Of a stretch of DNA of 64,000 nucleotides, positions 9,628-17,632 are shown in pieces. Both the position numbers and the translations under genes were made by a program. This DNA is from Chlorogloeopsis fritschii PCC 6912 (lineage in GTDB: Bacteria; Cyanobacteriota; Cyanobacteriia; Cyanobacteriales; Nostocaceae), in contig NZ_AJLN01000116.1 of NCBI RefSeq assembly GCF_000317285.1, positions 558,001 through 622,000 of the forward strand. Reading direction: 5' to 3'. The stretch's first letter is position 1, and every line of letters begins with the position of its first letter. A model generated the notes under the pieces. That model worked only from the letters and a program-made list of their open reading frames with translations, was not told the origin of the DNA and made no database searches.

Positions 9628-10638
9628 ATGAAAATTTTAATATATTCATCTGTATTTTATCCAAGTATAGGTGGTTTAGAAGCGATTATATCTGCTTTAG
9701 CCCACGAGTTTACCTTCCACGGTCATCATGTCAAGCTGGTTACACATACCGTTACAGACCAAACTGACAATTTCCCGTTTGAAGTAATTCGCTGTCCCAC
9801 AATTAATCAATTCCTAAACTTAACTCGTTGGTGCGATTTGTGCTTTCATGGTTGCATAAGCCTAAAAGCAATTTGGCCTGCTTTACTTCTTAGAAAACCT
9901 TTGGTAGTTACACATCAAACATGGTATCGATATCCAGGAACTAAAATAACCTGGCAAACGGCGCTGAAGCACTGGATAACACGCTTTGCTACTAACATTG
10001 CACCTAGTGAGGCGATCGCTGCCCTACTTCCAGTTCCTGTTACAGTTATTCCCAACTCCTACCGTGATGATGTGTTTTACGAAATCCCAGAAGTTAACCG
10101 CAACCAAGATTTAGTTTTTCTTGGCCGTTTAGTTTCAGATAAAGGAGTTGATTTACTTCTCAACTCACTAGCACTACTTAAGCAGCAGAATTTACAACCC
10201 AACTTAACAATTATTGGTCAAGGGCCAGAAGAACCTAATCTTAGAAAGCAAGTACAAACTCTTGGAATTGTAGATCAAGTTAAGTTTGTAGGTACTCAGG
10301 TTGGAGAAGCTCTAGCTCGACTGCTGAATTCTCACAAAATTTTGGTTGTACCCTCTCAATGGCAGGAGCCATTTGGCATTGTTGCTTTAGAAGGAATTGC
10401 CTGTGGCTGCATGGTAGTTGGTTCAGCACAAGGTGGATTGAAAGATGCCATAGGCCCATGTGGAATGACATTTCCAAATGGAAATATAGAAGCTTTGACT
10501 CAGATTTTAGCCGATCTACTTCGCAATCATGCCAAACTAGAGATGTATCGAGCAAATCGAGAAATTCATTTGGCAAGACATCGTAAAGATTATGTTGCTA
10601 AAGCATATCTCCAAGTTATGGAAAGAATAGCGCAATGA
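9628..10638 (+). CDS. Glycosyltransferase family 4
   Basis: A 336-residue GT4 enzyme: KILIYSSVFYPSIGGLEAI at the N-terminus, LVFLGRLVSDKGVDLLLNSL at the donor-domain start, and EPFGIVALEGIACGCMVVGS carrying the E-x7-E region. I chose the ATG at 9628; a TTG at 9577 in the same frame would add 17 residues that do not look like family sequence. Its stop overlaps the start of the next gene by 4 bp (ATGA), which argues for translational coupling with the polymerase/ligase-like gene. Confidence 0.88.
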   Translation: MKILIYSSVFYPSIGGLEAIISALAHEFTFHGHHVKLVTHTVTDQTDNFPFEVIRCPTINQFLNLTRWCDLCFHGCISLKAIWPALLLRKPLVVTHQTWYRYPGTKITWQTALKHWITRFATNIAPSEAIAALLPVPVTVIPNSYRDDVFYEIPEVNRNQDLVFLGRLVSDKGVDLLLNSLALLKQQNLQPNLTIIGQGPEEPNLRKQVQTLGIVDQVKFVGTQVGEALARLLNSHKILVVPSQWQEPFGIVALEGIACGCMVVGSAQGGLKDAIGPCGMTFPNGNIEALTQILADLLRNHAKLEMYRANREIHLARHRKDYVAKAYLQVMERIAQ

Positions 10639-12047
10639 ATTTAATATTTTTTGCTCTACCTTTTCTATTCATTTCAGTTCTTGCCGTCACTAATCTAAAT
10701 TGGCGGCAGTTAGTGAAGATAGTATTATTTTTAGTTATTATTGATGGCGCTTTACGAAAGTGGATTTTACCCCAAGCTAGTAATTTAATTTATCTTTTGA
10801 AAGATGTTATTTTGATTTGTGCTTATCTTAAATTTTTTATTTTTACTTACAAAAAATATCCCCTGATTACAAATAAGTACATTTCTATTGCTCATATATT
10901 TTTTGCTCTTGCTTCAACATGGCTATTTTTTCAGTCTTTTAATCCTGATTTGGGGTCGCCAATCATTGGCATATTTGGTCTTAGCCGTTATATCTTGTAT
11001 GTCCCCTTGATGTGGTTAATTCCTTATCTTTTTGATTCGGAAAAAGACTTTTATCAATTTGTACGCAACTATCTTTTGTGTTTAATTCCAGTTTGTGTTC
11101 TGGGAATTTTTCAATTTTATAGTCCGCCTTCTAGTTTTATCAATATTGCTCCAGGAGGAGCAGAAGCGGCTGAAGCGCTTCAATTTGGAGACAGTAAAAT
11201 TCGGATATCTAGTACATTTGCGTTTAATAATATTTATACAAGCTATTTAGTAGTTTGTTTTGGCTTTTTACTCCCATTTATCATAGAGCAGAAAAAAACT
11301 CACTTTGTCTGGAAAGCTCTTACTTTCTTAGAACTGTTCTTGATGATAGCTAATTTATTTATGACAGGCTCTCGTGGAGTAATTGTATATTGTAGCCTAA
11401 TTTTATTAGGTTATCTTGGTGTCAAGAGTTTTGATAATTGGGCAACAATTGTGAAATCACTCAGAAAATTTGCTATTCCTGCTGTGATAGTAATGATTAT
11501 ACTGCCTATTTGGTTTGCTCCAGCAATTGATGCCTTTTCCAGTCGTAAAACTACTTCAAAAGAATTTTCCGAGCGATTTGGAGCTACTGTTTACATTCAA
11601 TCTGATTCCTCCAGCAAGTCTTTTTTTGATGGGTATGGTACTGGTGCAACCCAGTCAGGAAATCAGGCTCTAAGAAACATTTTTTCCTTGCCTGCTGGTT
11701 TAAATCCTCCACCTGCTGAATCTGAAATATACCGTGTCACTCTTGAAATTGGGTTAGTGGGTCTTATATTGTGGTATGGAATGCGTATTTCTCTTTTGGT
11801 AGCGCTTTGGTTCGTATATCGAAAACTCCAGAGTCCTTACCTAAAAGACATGGCATTGATTGCTTTGCTCATTCATTTACAGTTGCTACCTGGTCAGGTT
11901 GTTGTTCATCCAGTGGCTAACGTTTATTACTGGTTTTTAAGTGGTTTTATATTTTTGTTACCTTGTTTAGAAATAAAAAACATTTATGACAATCAATGTT
12001 TATCTATGTTTACTGCCCATAGAGAAGCTATAGACAAGCAGAATTAA
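10635..12047 (+). CDS. O-antigen ligase/polymerase-like membrane protein (Wzy_C type)
   Basis: A 470-residue polytopic membrane protein with about ten hydrophobic segments. A central MTGSRGVIVYCSLILLGYLG segment is the conserved pattern of the O-antigen ligase (Wzy_C) superfamily, and a large loop with FDGYGTGATQSGN follows, as expected of the periplasmic catalytic loop. Members polymerise or ligate undecaprenyl-linked repeat units at the periplasmic face. The gene overlaps the previous one by 4 bp. Sequence alone does not separate polymerase from ligase. Confidence 0.8.
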   Translation: MNLIFFALPFLFISVLAVTNLNWRQLVKIVLFLVIIDGALRKWILPQASNLIYLLKDVILICAYLKFFIFTYKKYPLITNKYISIAHIFFALASTWLFFQSFNPDLGSPIIGIFGLSRYILYVPLMWLIPYLFDSEKDFYQFVRNYLLCLIPVCVLGIFQFYSPPSSFINIAPGGAEAAEALQFGDSKIRISSTFAFNNIYTSYLVVCFGFLLPFIIEQKKTHFVWKALTFLELFLMIANLFMTGSRGVIVYCSLILLGYLGVKSFDNWATIVKSLRKFAIPAVIVMIILPIWFAPAIDAFSSRKTTSKEFSERFGATVYIQSDSSSKSFFDGYGTGATQSGNQALRNIFSLPAGLNPPPAESEIYRVTLEIGLVGLILWYGMRISLLVALWFVYRKLQSPYLKDMALIALLIHLQLLPGQVVVHPVANVYYWFLSGFIFLLPCLEIKNIYDNQCLSMFTAHREAIDKQN

Positions 12048-12087
12048 ATTGATTATTTGATTGCGTAAATAAAATTGATAAATACAT

Positions 12088-13245
12088 ATGAAAAACAATA
12101 GCAAAATACTACATCTGTGGTTCCCAAATTTATTTGATTTTAAGGGAGGTATACAGGTTTATCTACAGGATGTATTGCAAGGATTAGGTGAGCAGTTTCC
12201 AGAATGGAAAATTAAAGTTTATAACAAGCTCGATCAAGGTAAAAACGAAGAAAGTATGAATGGGCACAATATCTCATTCAAATATTATGGAAGTACACCT
12301 AATTATTTACAAACTATACATTTTGCTTGGAGTCTCTTGACAGGTGCATTAGTTGAACGACCCAATTTAATTATCGCAGGTCATTTAAACTTTGCTCCTG
12401 TTGCTTATTGGATTCATCTATTAACACGTATTCCTTACTGGATATTGGTTTACGGCGTTGATGCTTGGGATGTTAAAGATCCAATTAAACAGAAAGCTTT
12501 AAAGACTGCAGCAAAAATTGTCTCAATTAGTGGATATACAAGCGATCGCCTACTCAAAGAACAAAACCTAGATCCCAATCAAATTTCACTGTTGCCTGTA
12601 ACTTTCGATGCTAGTCGATTTGAAATTGCTCCCAAACCAAAATTCCTACTAGAACGATACGGTTTAGCTCCAGATCAGCCGATCATCTTAACTGTAGCTC
12701 GACTAGCTCGTGATGATGGCTACAAAGGATATGACCAAGTAATTCGAGCATTGCCACAAATTCGGCAGCAAATTCCCAACATTCACTATTTGATAGTAGG
12801 CAAAGGCGATGATCGTCATCGAATTGAGCAACTTGTGCAAAGTCTCAACTTGCAAGATTATGTAACTCTCACCGGATTTATTCCCGATCAAGAACTTGTT
12901 GCTCACTATAACTTATGTGATGCGTTTGCAATGCCCAGCAAAGGCGAAGGATTTGGTATTGTTTATCTAGAAGCCTTGAGTTGTGGTAAACCGACTTTGG
13001 GAGGAAACCAGGATGGTGCGATTGATGCACTTTGTCACGGCAAACTAGGAGCTTTGATTAATCCAGATGATGTAAATCAGATTGCTGAAGTTCTCATCCA
13101 AATTTTGCAAGGCACATATCCTAATCCTTTAATTTATAATCCTGAAGCTTTACGCCAGAAGGTGATTGATACCTTCGGATTTGCACAATTTAAACAAACC
13201 CTTGTTGAACTCATGAAAATATCACCTATCGGATCTAATTCATGA
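12088..13245 (+). CDS. Glycosyltransferase family 4
   Basis: A 385-residue GT4 enzyme: LHLWFPNLFDFKGGIQVYLQ at the N-terminus, ILTVARLARDDGYKGYDQVI at the donor domain, and GEGFGIVYLEALSCGKPTLG (E-x7-E). This run resembles the PimB/WcaI-like subgroup. Forty bp separate it from the polymerase gene, and its stop overlaps the next start by 4 bp. From memory of gene order it could correspond to a glycosyltransferase of the hormogonium polysaccharide set of Nostoc punctiforme (the HpsO/HpsP type); I have not verified that. Confidence 0.9.
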   Translation: MKNNSKILHLWFPNLFDFKGGIQVYLQDVLQGLGEQFPEWKIKVYNKLDQGKNEESMNGHNISFKYYGSTPNYLQTIHFAWSLLTGALVERPNLIIAGHLNFAPVAYWIHLLTRIPYWILVYGVDAWDVKDPIKQKALKTAAKIVSISGYTSDRLLKEQNLDPNQISLLPVTFDASRFEIAPKPKFLLERYGLAPDQPIILTVARLARDDGYKGYDQVIRALPQIRQQIPNIHYLIVGKGDDRHRIEQLVQSLNLQDYVTLTGFIPDQELVAHYNLCDAFAMPSKGEGFGIVYLEALSCGKPTLGGNQDGAIDALCHGKLGALINPDDVNQIAEVLIQILQGTYPNPLIYNPEALRQKVIDTFGFAQFKQTLVELMKISPIGSNS

Positions 13246-14453
13246 GAATTCTCCACGTTACTCCTTCTGTTCCTAAGGTACGGGGTGGTACTAGCCAAGC
13301 TGTTTTAGATATGGTTCGAGCATTGCAAGTAAACAATGTCGATGCTGAAATTGCCACCACCAACGACAACGGCGATGCCTTGCTTAATGTTCCTCTACAA
13401 CAGCGGATTGAATATCAGAAAGCACCTGTCTGGTTTTTTAATCGCTTTTCACCAACTGTCAAACCTGTTAGAGAATACGCCTTTTCTTGGCAGTTAACAC
13501 AATGGCTGTGGCAGAATATGTCCCAGTACGATCTTGTACACGTTCATGCCCTTTTTTCCTACCCATCTACTATTGCAATGGCGATCGCCCGCCTGCAAAA
13601 TCTACCTTATATTGTTAGTCCACACGGTTTATTATGCGAGTGGTCTTTACAACAAAGTACGCGTAAAAAGCAAATTTACTTGCAGTTGATTGAACAGGCG
13701 AACCTGAATGACTGTCGGGGTATACACTTTACCTCCGAACAGGAACAGCAGGAAGTTTCTAAACTAAGACTGGGTGTACCTAGTTTTGTATTACCTCTCG
13801 GACTTTCCTTACCACAACAGATTCCCGATGCCCGTGACAAACTGCGACAATGCTTCAATATCCCAGTAGACGAACCTATAATTTTGTTTTTGTCTCGTCT
13901 GCATCCAAAAAAGGGATTAGATTTGTTGATTTCGGCTCTTAGTCAACTAACTCATCATCGCTTCACTTTTATTTTGGCAGGCAGTGGAAGCCCGGATTAC
14001 GAAGCCCATATTAAATCGCTGCTTCTTTCTCATGGACTAAGCGATCGCACCCGTGTTGCCGGATTTGTGGAAGGTGAGAGCAAAAGTTTATTGATGCAAG
14101 GCGCAGATTTATTTGCGCTCACTTCTTATTCTGAAAACTTTGGTGTAGCAGTCTTAGAAGCTTTAGCAGCAGGTATTCCTGTTCTGATCACTCCTGGTGT
14201 GGCACTTGCTTCTATGGTTGAACAACACAAGCTTGGTTACGTTCCACAACAGGATGTATCAGCGATCGCGAATGCCCTTGATAATTTTATGAACTCTCCT
14301 CAATTAGCTAAACAGATGGGCGATCGTGCTCGTCAATTTGTCTTGGAGAAATACACTTGGGATAAGATTGCTGGTCAAATGATTGATAGCTACAGGAAAA
14401 TTCTCAACAAAGATACTCGCTACGCCTCGACAGCTAAACCTTCTGTGTTCTGA
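13242..14453 (+). CDS. Glycosyltransferase family 4
   Basis: A 403-residue GT4 enzyme: RILHVTPSVPKVRGGTSQAV (acceptor loop), IVSPHGLLCEWSL, ILFLSRLHPKKGLDLLISAL (donor domain) and ENFGVAVLEALAAGIPVLIT (E-x7-E). It overlaps the previous gene by 4 bp (ATGA), so the two transferases are likely translated together and act in consecutive steps. A 125-bp gap without obvious structure follows. Confidence 0.92.
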   Translation: MRILHVTPSVPKVRGGTSQAVLDMVRALQVNNVDAEIATTNDNGDALLNVPLQQRIEYQKAPVWFFNRFSPTVKPVREYAFSWQLTQWLWQNMSQYDLVHVHALFSYPSTIAMAIARLQNLPYIVSPHGLLCEWSLQQSTRKKQIYLQLIEQANLNDCRGIHFTSEQEQQEVSKLRLGVPSFVLPLGLSLPQQIPDARDKLRQCFNIPVDEPIILFLSRLHPKKGLDLLISALSQLTHHRFTFILAGSGSPDYEAHIKSLLLSHGLSDRTRVAGFVEGESKSLLMQGADLFALTSYSENFGVAVLEALAAGIPVLITPGVALASMVEQHKLGYVPQQDVSAIANALDNFMNSPQLAKQMGDRARQFVLEKYTWDKIAGQMIDSYRKILNKDTRYASTAKPSVF

Positions 14454-14578
14454 GCAATTCAGCGCGCCACTTTCGGAACGCTCCAAACTCCGTTGTCGGG
14501 TGGGGGATGATCTAAAGCTTGCTGTAATTCTGAAAAAAGATCAGAAGCTAGAAAACCATAACAGCTTTTCTAAAATTG

Positions 14579-15367
14579 ATGCTTAAAAATATTACTCCTC
14601 TAATTCTCACTTACAACGAGGCACCTAATATTAACCGTACTCTTCAAAAGCTCACTTGGGCATCGCAAATTATTGTTATTGACAGTTACAGTACAGATGA
14701 AACTCTGGAAATTGCCGCTGCTTACTCTCAAGTTCAAATATTCAAGCGTAAATTTGATACTCACGCAACGCAGTGGAACTATGGTTTAGAGCAAGTTACT
14801 TCCCCATGGGTGCTATCTCTAGATGCAGATTATATTGTTTCAGATGAGTTAATTGCTGAAATAGAAGCTTTACCAGTGGATAGCCAGATAAATGGATACT
14901 TTGCTAAATTTAAATATTGCGTTTTTGGCAAACCACTAAGAGGTACAATACTTCCCCCTCGACAAGTACTGTTCCGTAGAGACAAGGCAATTTATATAGA
15001 TGATGGCCACACTCAGCTTTTGCAGCTAACTGGCAAATCAGCAATGCTTTCGGGATATATCAATCATGATGATCGCAAATCCTTAAGTCGTTGGTTATGG
15101 GCGCAGGATCGCTATATGAACGTTGAAGTTAAGAAATTCTCGGAAACTCCAGTAAATGAATTAAGTTTGGGCGATCGTATTCGCAGACAGAAGATTTTTG
15201 CTCCCTTTATTATCTTATTTTATTGTCTAATTTTCAAAGGAGGAATCTTAGACGGATGGGTAGGTTGGTACTATGCTTTTCAGCGAATGCTAGCTGAAAT
15301 CCTGTTATCAATTCGCTTGATTGAATATGAAAAATTGAATCCAAACCGAGTTAACAATGATAGATGA
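14579..15367 (+). CDS. Glycosyltransferase family 2 (WaaE/KdtX-like)
   Basis: A 262-residue GT-A enzyme beginning MLKNITPLILTYNEAPNINR, then IIVIDSYSTDETLEIA, and LSLDADYIVSDEL, which holds the D-A-D metal-binding motif. The later DDGHTQLLQLTGKSAMLSG and H-D-D-R-K-S-L-S-R-W segments match the LPS-core beta-glycosyltransferase subgroup. A hydrophobic stretch near residue 210 may anchor it to the membrane. A TTG lies just before the chosen ATG. The stop overlaps the next gene by 4 bp. Confidence 0.88.
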   Translation: MLKNITPLILTYNEAPNINRTLQKLTWASQIIVIDSYSTDETLEIAAAYSQVQIFKRKFDTHATQWNYGLEQVTSPWVLSLDADYIVSDELIAEIEALPVDSQINGYFAKFKYCVFGKPLRGTILPPRQVLFRRDKAIYIDDGHTQLLQLTGKSAMLSGYINHDDRKSLSRWLWAQDRYMNVEVKKFSETPVNELSLGDRIRRQKIFAPFIILFYCLIFKGGILDGWVGWYYAFQRMLAEILLSIRLIEYEKLNPNRVNNDR

Positions 15368-16383
15368 AGAAAAAATTTCATAAATATCGTAAGTATAAAA
15401 TAATATTCATATTGAGCGTAGTTTCTCTAGTAACTATTGAAATTTCTTTGAGACTTTTATTTGGACTAGGTAATCCTGTTTTGAGCGAAGCTGATAGTTA
15501 TACAGGTTATCGTTTTCAACCTGATCAAAAAGTTGTTCGCTTTGGTAAAAGAATAGAATATAACCAGTATTCTCAGCGTTCTAAACCCATAACTCTACAA
15601 AAACCAAAGGAAACGTTGAGGATTTTAATGATTGGAGACTCAGTTCTCAATGGTGGCAATCCTATTGATCAAAAACAAGTAATTACCGAGCAATTACAAG
15701 CTAAACTAAAAGCTGCAGTGCAACCTACAGAAGTTTTGAATGCTTCTGCTGGTTCATGGGGAATTGGCAATCACTTAGGTTATTTAAAAAAGTTTGGTAC
15801 TTTTGATAGTGACGCTGTAATTTTGCAAATTGGTAGCCATGATTTGACTCAACCTACTAGTACAAGTGAACGTGTAAGAAATGACCCCAACTATCCCACT
15901 CTACCTCCATTATCAGCAATTCAAGAGGCTGTTAATCGTTACCTACTCCCACGAATATTAGAAAACACTAACTTCAACCCATTTTCTAATCAAGAAATTC
16001 CTCATATTTCATCTGCACAAGTGGATCAACAATTTCAAAAAAACATGGAAGCTTTCAAAGCAGCAGTCAAACTAGTGCGAGACAAAAAAATACCAATTTA
16101 TGTACTTTTTACACCTAATCGTTATGACTTAATTCCAAAACCTGCTACTCCACCTTACAAACCTGAGTTTAGGCAAGTGCTTAAGTCTTTACAGATACAA
16201 GTATTTGATACTCATGAAGCTTGGTCTAAGCTTCCTTCTAATGTTGTTGCAACTTACTTTCGAGATGAAGTTCATTTGAATGAAGTCGGTAATCAAGCGG
16301 TAGCAAACTTAATTTTTCAACGGCTTTGCATTCAGCAAACATTTCAAGGTTGTTCTTTAGCGTTACCTGGACATACTCCTTGA
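15364..16383 (+). CDS. SGNH/GDSL-type hydrolase, membrane-anchored
   Basis: A 339-residue protein with one N-terminal hydrophobic segment (residues 12-36, signal anchor) and the SGNH blocks: G-D-S at residues 91-93 (nucleophile Ser), a Gly in ASAGSWGIGNH, LQIGSHDLTQ in the block III position (His replaces the usual Asn), and D-E-V-H-L near the C-terminus (catalytic Asp and His). Members remove or transfer acyl groups on polysaccharides. It overlaps the GT2 gene by 4 bp, and the WcaF-like acetyltransferase lies two genes downstream, so O-acyl editing of the polymer is the natural inference. Confidence 0.82.
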   Translation: MKKKFHKYRKYKIIFILSVVSLVTIEISLRLLFGLGNPVLSEADSYTGYRFQPDQKVVRFGKRIEYNQYSQRSKPITLQKPKETLRILMIGDSVLNGGNPIDQKQVITEQLQAKLKAAVQPTEVLNASAGSWGIGNHLGYLKKFGTFDSDAVILQIGSHDLTQPTSTSERVRNDPNYPTLPPLSAIQEAVNRYLLPRILENTNFNPFSNQEIPHISSAQVDQQFQKNMEAFKAAVKLVRDKKIPIYVLFTPNRYDLIPKPATPPYKPEFRQVLKSLQIQVFDTHEAWSKLPSNVVATYFRDEVHLNEVGNQAVANLIFQRLCIQQTFQGCSLALPGHTP

Positions 16384-16389
16384 GGGATC

Positions 16390-16956
16390 ATGAGCAATTT
16401 CCATCACCATATTAAAAAATATTGGATTGTTGCTCTAGTTAGTTTTCTTCTCTGTTTGCTGCTTTCTATTCCTGCACGTTTAGCGATCGCTTCCTATCAA
16501 GCTCCCCGTCCTCAAGCTATTCTGATGCTTGGTGGTACTGTATTAGGAGAACGGGAAGAATTTACTGCCGAATTTGCTCGCTGGTATCCATCCCTGGAAA
16601 TTTGGATTTCTTCTGGCTTACCTCCTAACAAAATACGTAAAATTTTTCAAGCCACAGGAATATCAAGCCAACGTCTTCACTTGGATTACCGTGCAGTTGA
16701 TACGGTTACTAATTTTACTAGTCTTACATTGGATTTTAAGCACAAGAGAATACAGCATCTTTACTTAATCACCTCTGACTATCATATGCCGCGAGCTAAG
16801 GCCATAGCAGTTCTTATCCTTGGCAGTCAAGGTATCACCTTTACCCCCCTGTCTGTCCCATCAAATACACCCAAAGAATCTATCTTCCCTATCCTTCGCG
16901 ATATTACACGTTCCCTACTTTGGATTTTTACAGGTTATACCGGAGCCAGTCTTTAA
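16390..16956 (+). CDS. YdcF/ElyC/SanA-family (DUF218) membrane protein
   Basis: A 188-residue protein with an N-terminal membrane segment (residues 14-32), then AILMLGGTVLGEREEF, LEIWISSGLPPNKI, and LYLITSDYHMPRAKAIA, the conserved blocks of the DUF218 family. SanA and ElyC are known to affect envelope permeability and lipid-carrier-dependent polymer synthesis in enteric bacteria; the reaction is not known. It begins 6 bp after the SGNH hydrolase and ends 17 bp before the acetyltransferase, so it probably belongs to the same transcript. Confidence 0.85.
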   Translation: MSNFHHHIKKYWIVALVSFLLCLLLSIPARLAIASYQAPRPQAILMLGGTVLGEREEFTAEFARWYPSLEIWISSGLPPNKIRKIFQATGISSQRLHLDYRAVDTVTNFTSLTLDFKHKRIQHLYLITSDYHMPRAKAIAVLILGSQGITFTPLSVPSNTPKESIFPILRDITRSLLWIFTGYTGASL

Positions 16957-16973
16957 ACTTCTTTGCCCATACT

Positions 16974-17528
16974 ATGCATCTAGATTGCTACAGCGTCGGT
17001 ACTTATAGTCCTGGTGCACCCTACTGGAAGCAACTTTTGTGGTATCTTTTAGGGTCGCCTTTGTTACAAAGCCGTGTGCTTGTATTTTCCACTTTTAAAG
17101 TTTGGCTACTTCGCACCTTTGGAGCGCAAATAGGTAAAAACGTTCGTATTAAACCGGGAGTGCGGGTAAAGTTTCCTTGGCGATTAATAGTCAGAGATCA
17201 TGTGTGGATTGGCGAAGATACTTGGATCGATAATCTTGCTCCTGTCACAATCGAAAGTCATGTTTGCCTATCTCAAGGTGTCTATCTCTGCACAGGAAAT
17301 CACGATTGGAGCCATCCTAATTTTAAACTAATCGCTGCACCTATTTACATTCAAGAGAGTAGTTGGATTGCAGCCAAGGCTGTAATTGGTCCGGGAGTTA
17401 CTGTTGGTAGGGGAGCAGTGCTTACTTTGGGAGGAGTAACTGGTTGTTCCTTAGAACCGATGACAATTTACATGGGTAATCCGGCTCAACCAATTAAACC
17501 AAGAAAATTGGCTAGCAAAAACACCTAA
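16974..17528 (+). CDS. WcaF-like putative polysaccharide O-acetyltransferase (left-handed beta helix)
   Basis: A 184-residue protein of the colanic-acid WcaF type. The start HLDCYSVGTYSPGAPYWKQL is characteristic, followed by hexapeptide-repeat sequence (IGKNVRIKPGVRV, IGEDTWIDNLAPVTI), G-N-H-D-W-S containing the catalytic-type His, and WIAAKAVIGPGVTVGRGAVL. It should acetylate a sugar from acetyl-CoA in the cytoplasm. I use the ATG at 16974 rather than a TTG at 16920, because the latter overlaps the preceding gene and family homology begins at MHLD. The family name HpsU exists for a hormogonium-polysaccharide acetyltransferase of this kind; correspondence is likely but unverified. Confidence 0.88.
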   Translation: MHLDCYSVGTYSPGAPYWKQLLWYLLGSPLLQSRVLVFSTFKVWLLRTFGAQIGKNVRIKPGVRVKFPWRLIVRDHVWIGEDTWIDNLAPVTIESHVCLSQGVYLCTGNHDWSHPNFKLIAAPIYIQESSWIAAKAVIGPGVTVGRGAVLTLGGVTGCSLEPMTIYMGNPAQPIKPRKLASKNT

Positions 17529-17556
17529 CACTTAGCTAACCTCAAAGCTAGTTAAT

Positions 17557-17584
17557 GGTGGGTTAAGGCTATGCCTCACCCACC
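17557..17584. terminator. GC-rich stem-loop between convergent genes
   Basis: GGTGGGT (17557-17563) pairs with ACCCACC (17578-17584), and GGC/GCC pair inside around a TAT loop. It lies between the stop of the acetyltransferase and the stop of the minus-strand gene, as a shared terminator would. There is no strong T-run. A similar hairpin at 24194-24221 shows that it belongs to a dispersed repeat family. Confidence 0.55.
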
Positions 17585-17632
17585 CTACCGAAATGACTGT
17601 AAAGTATATTCAGTGTATATGAAATAGAAACT

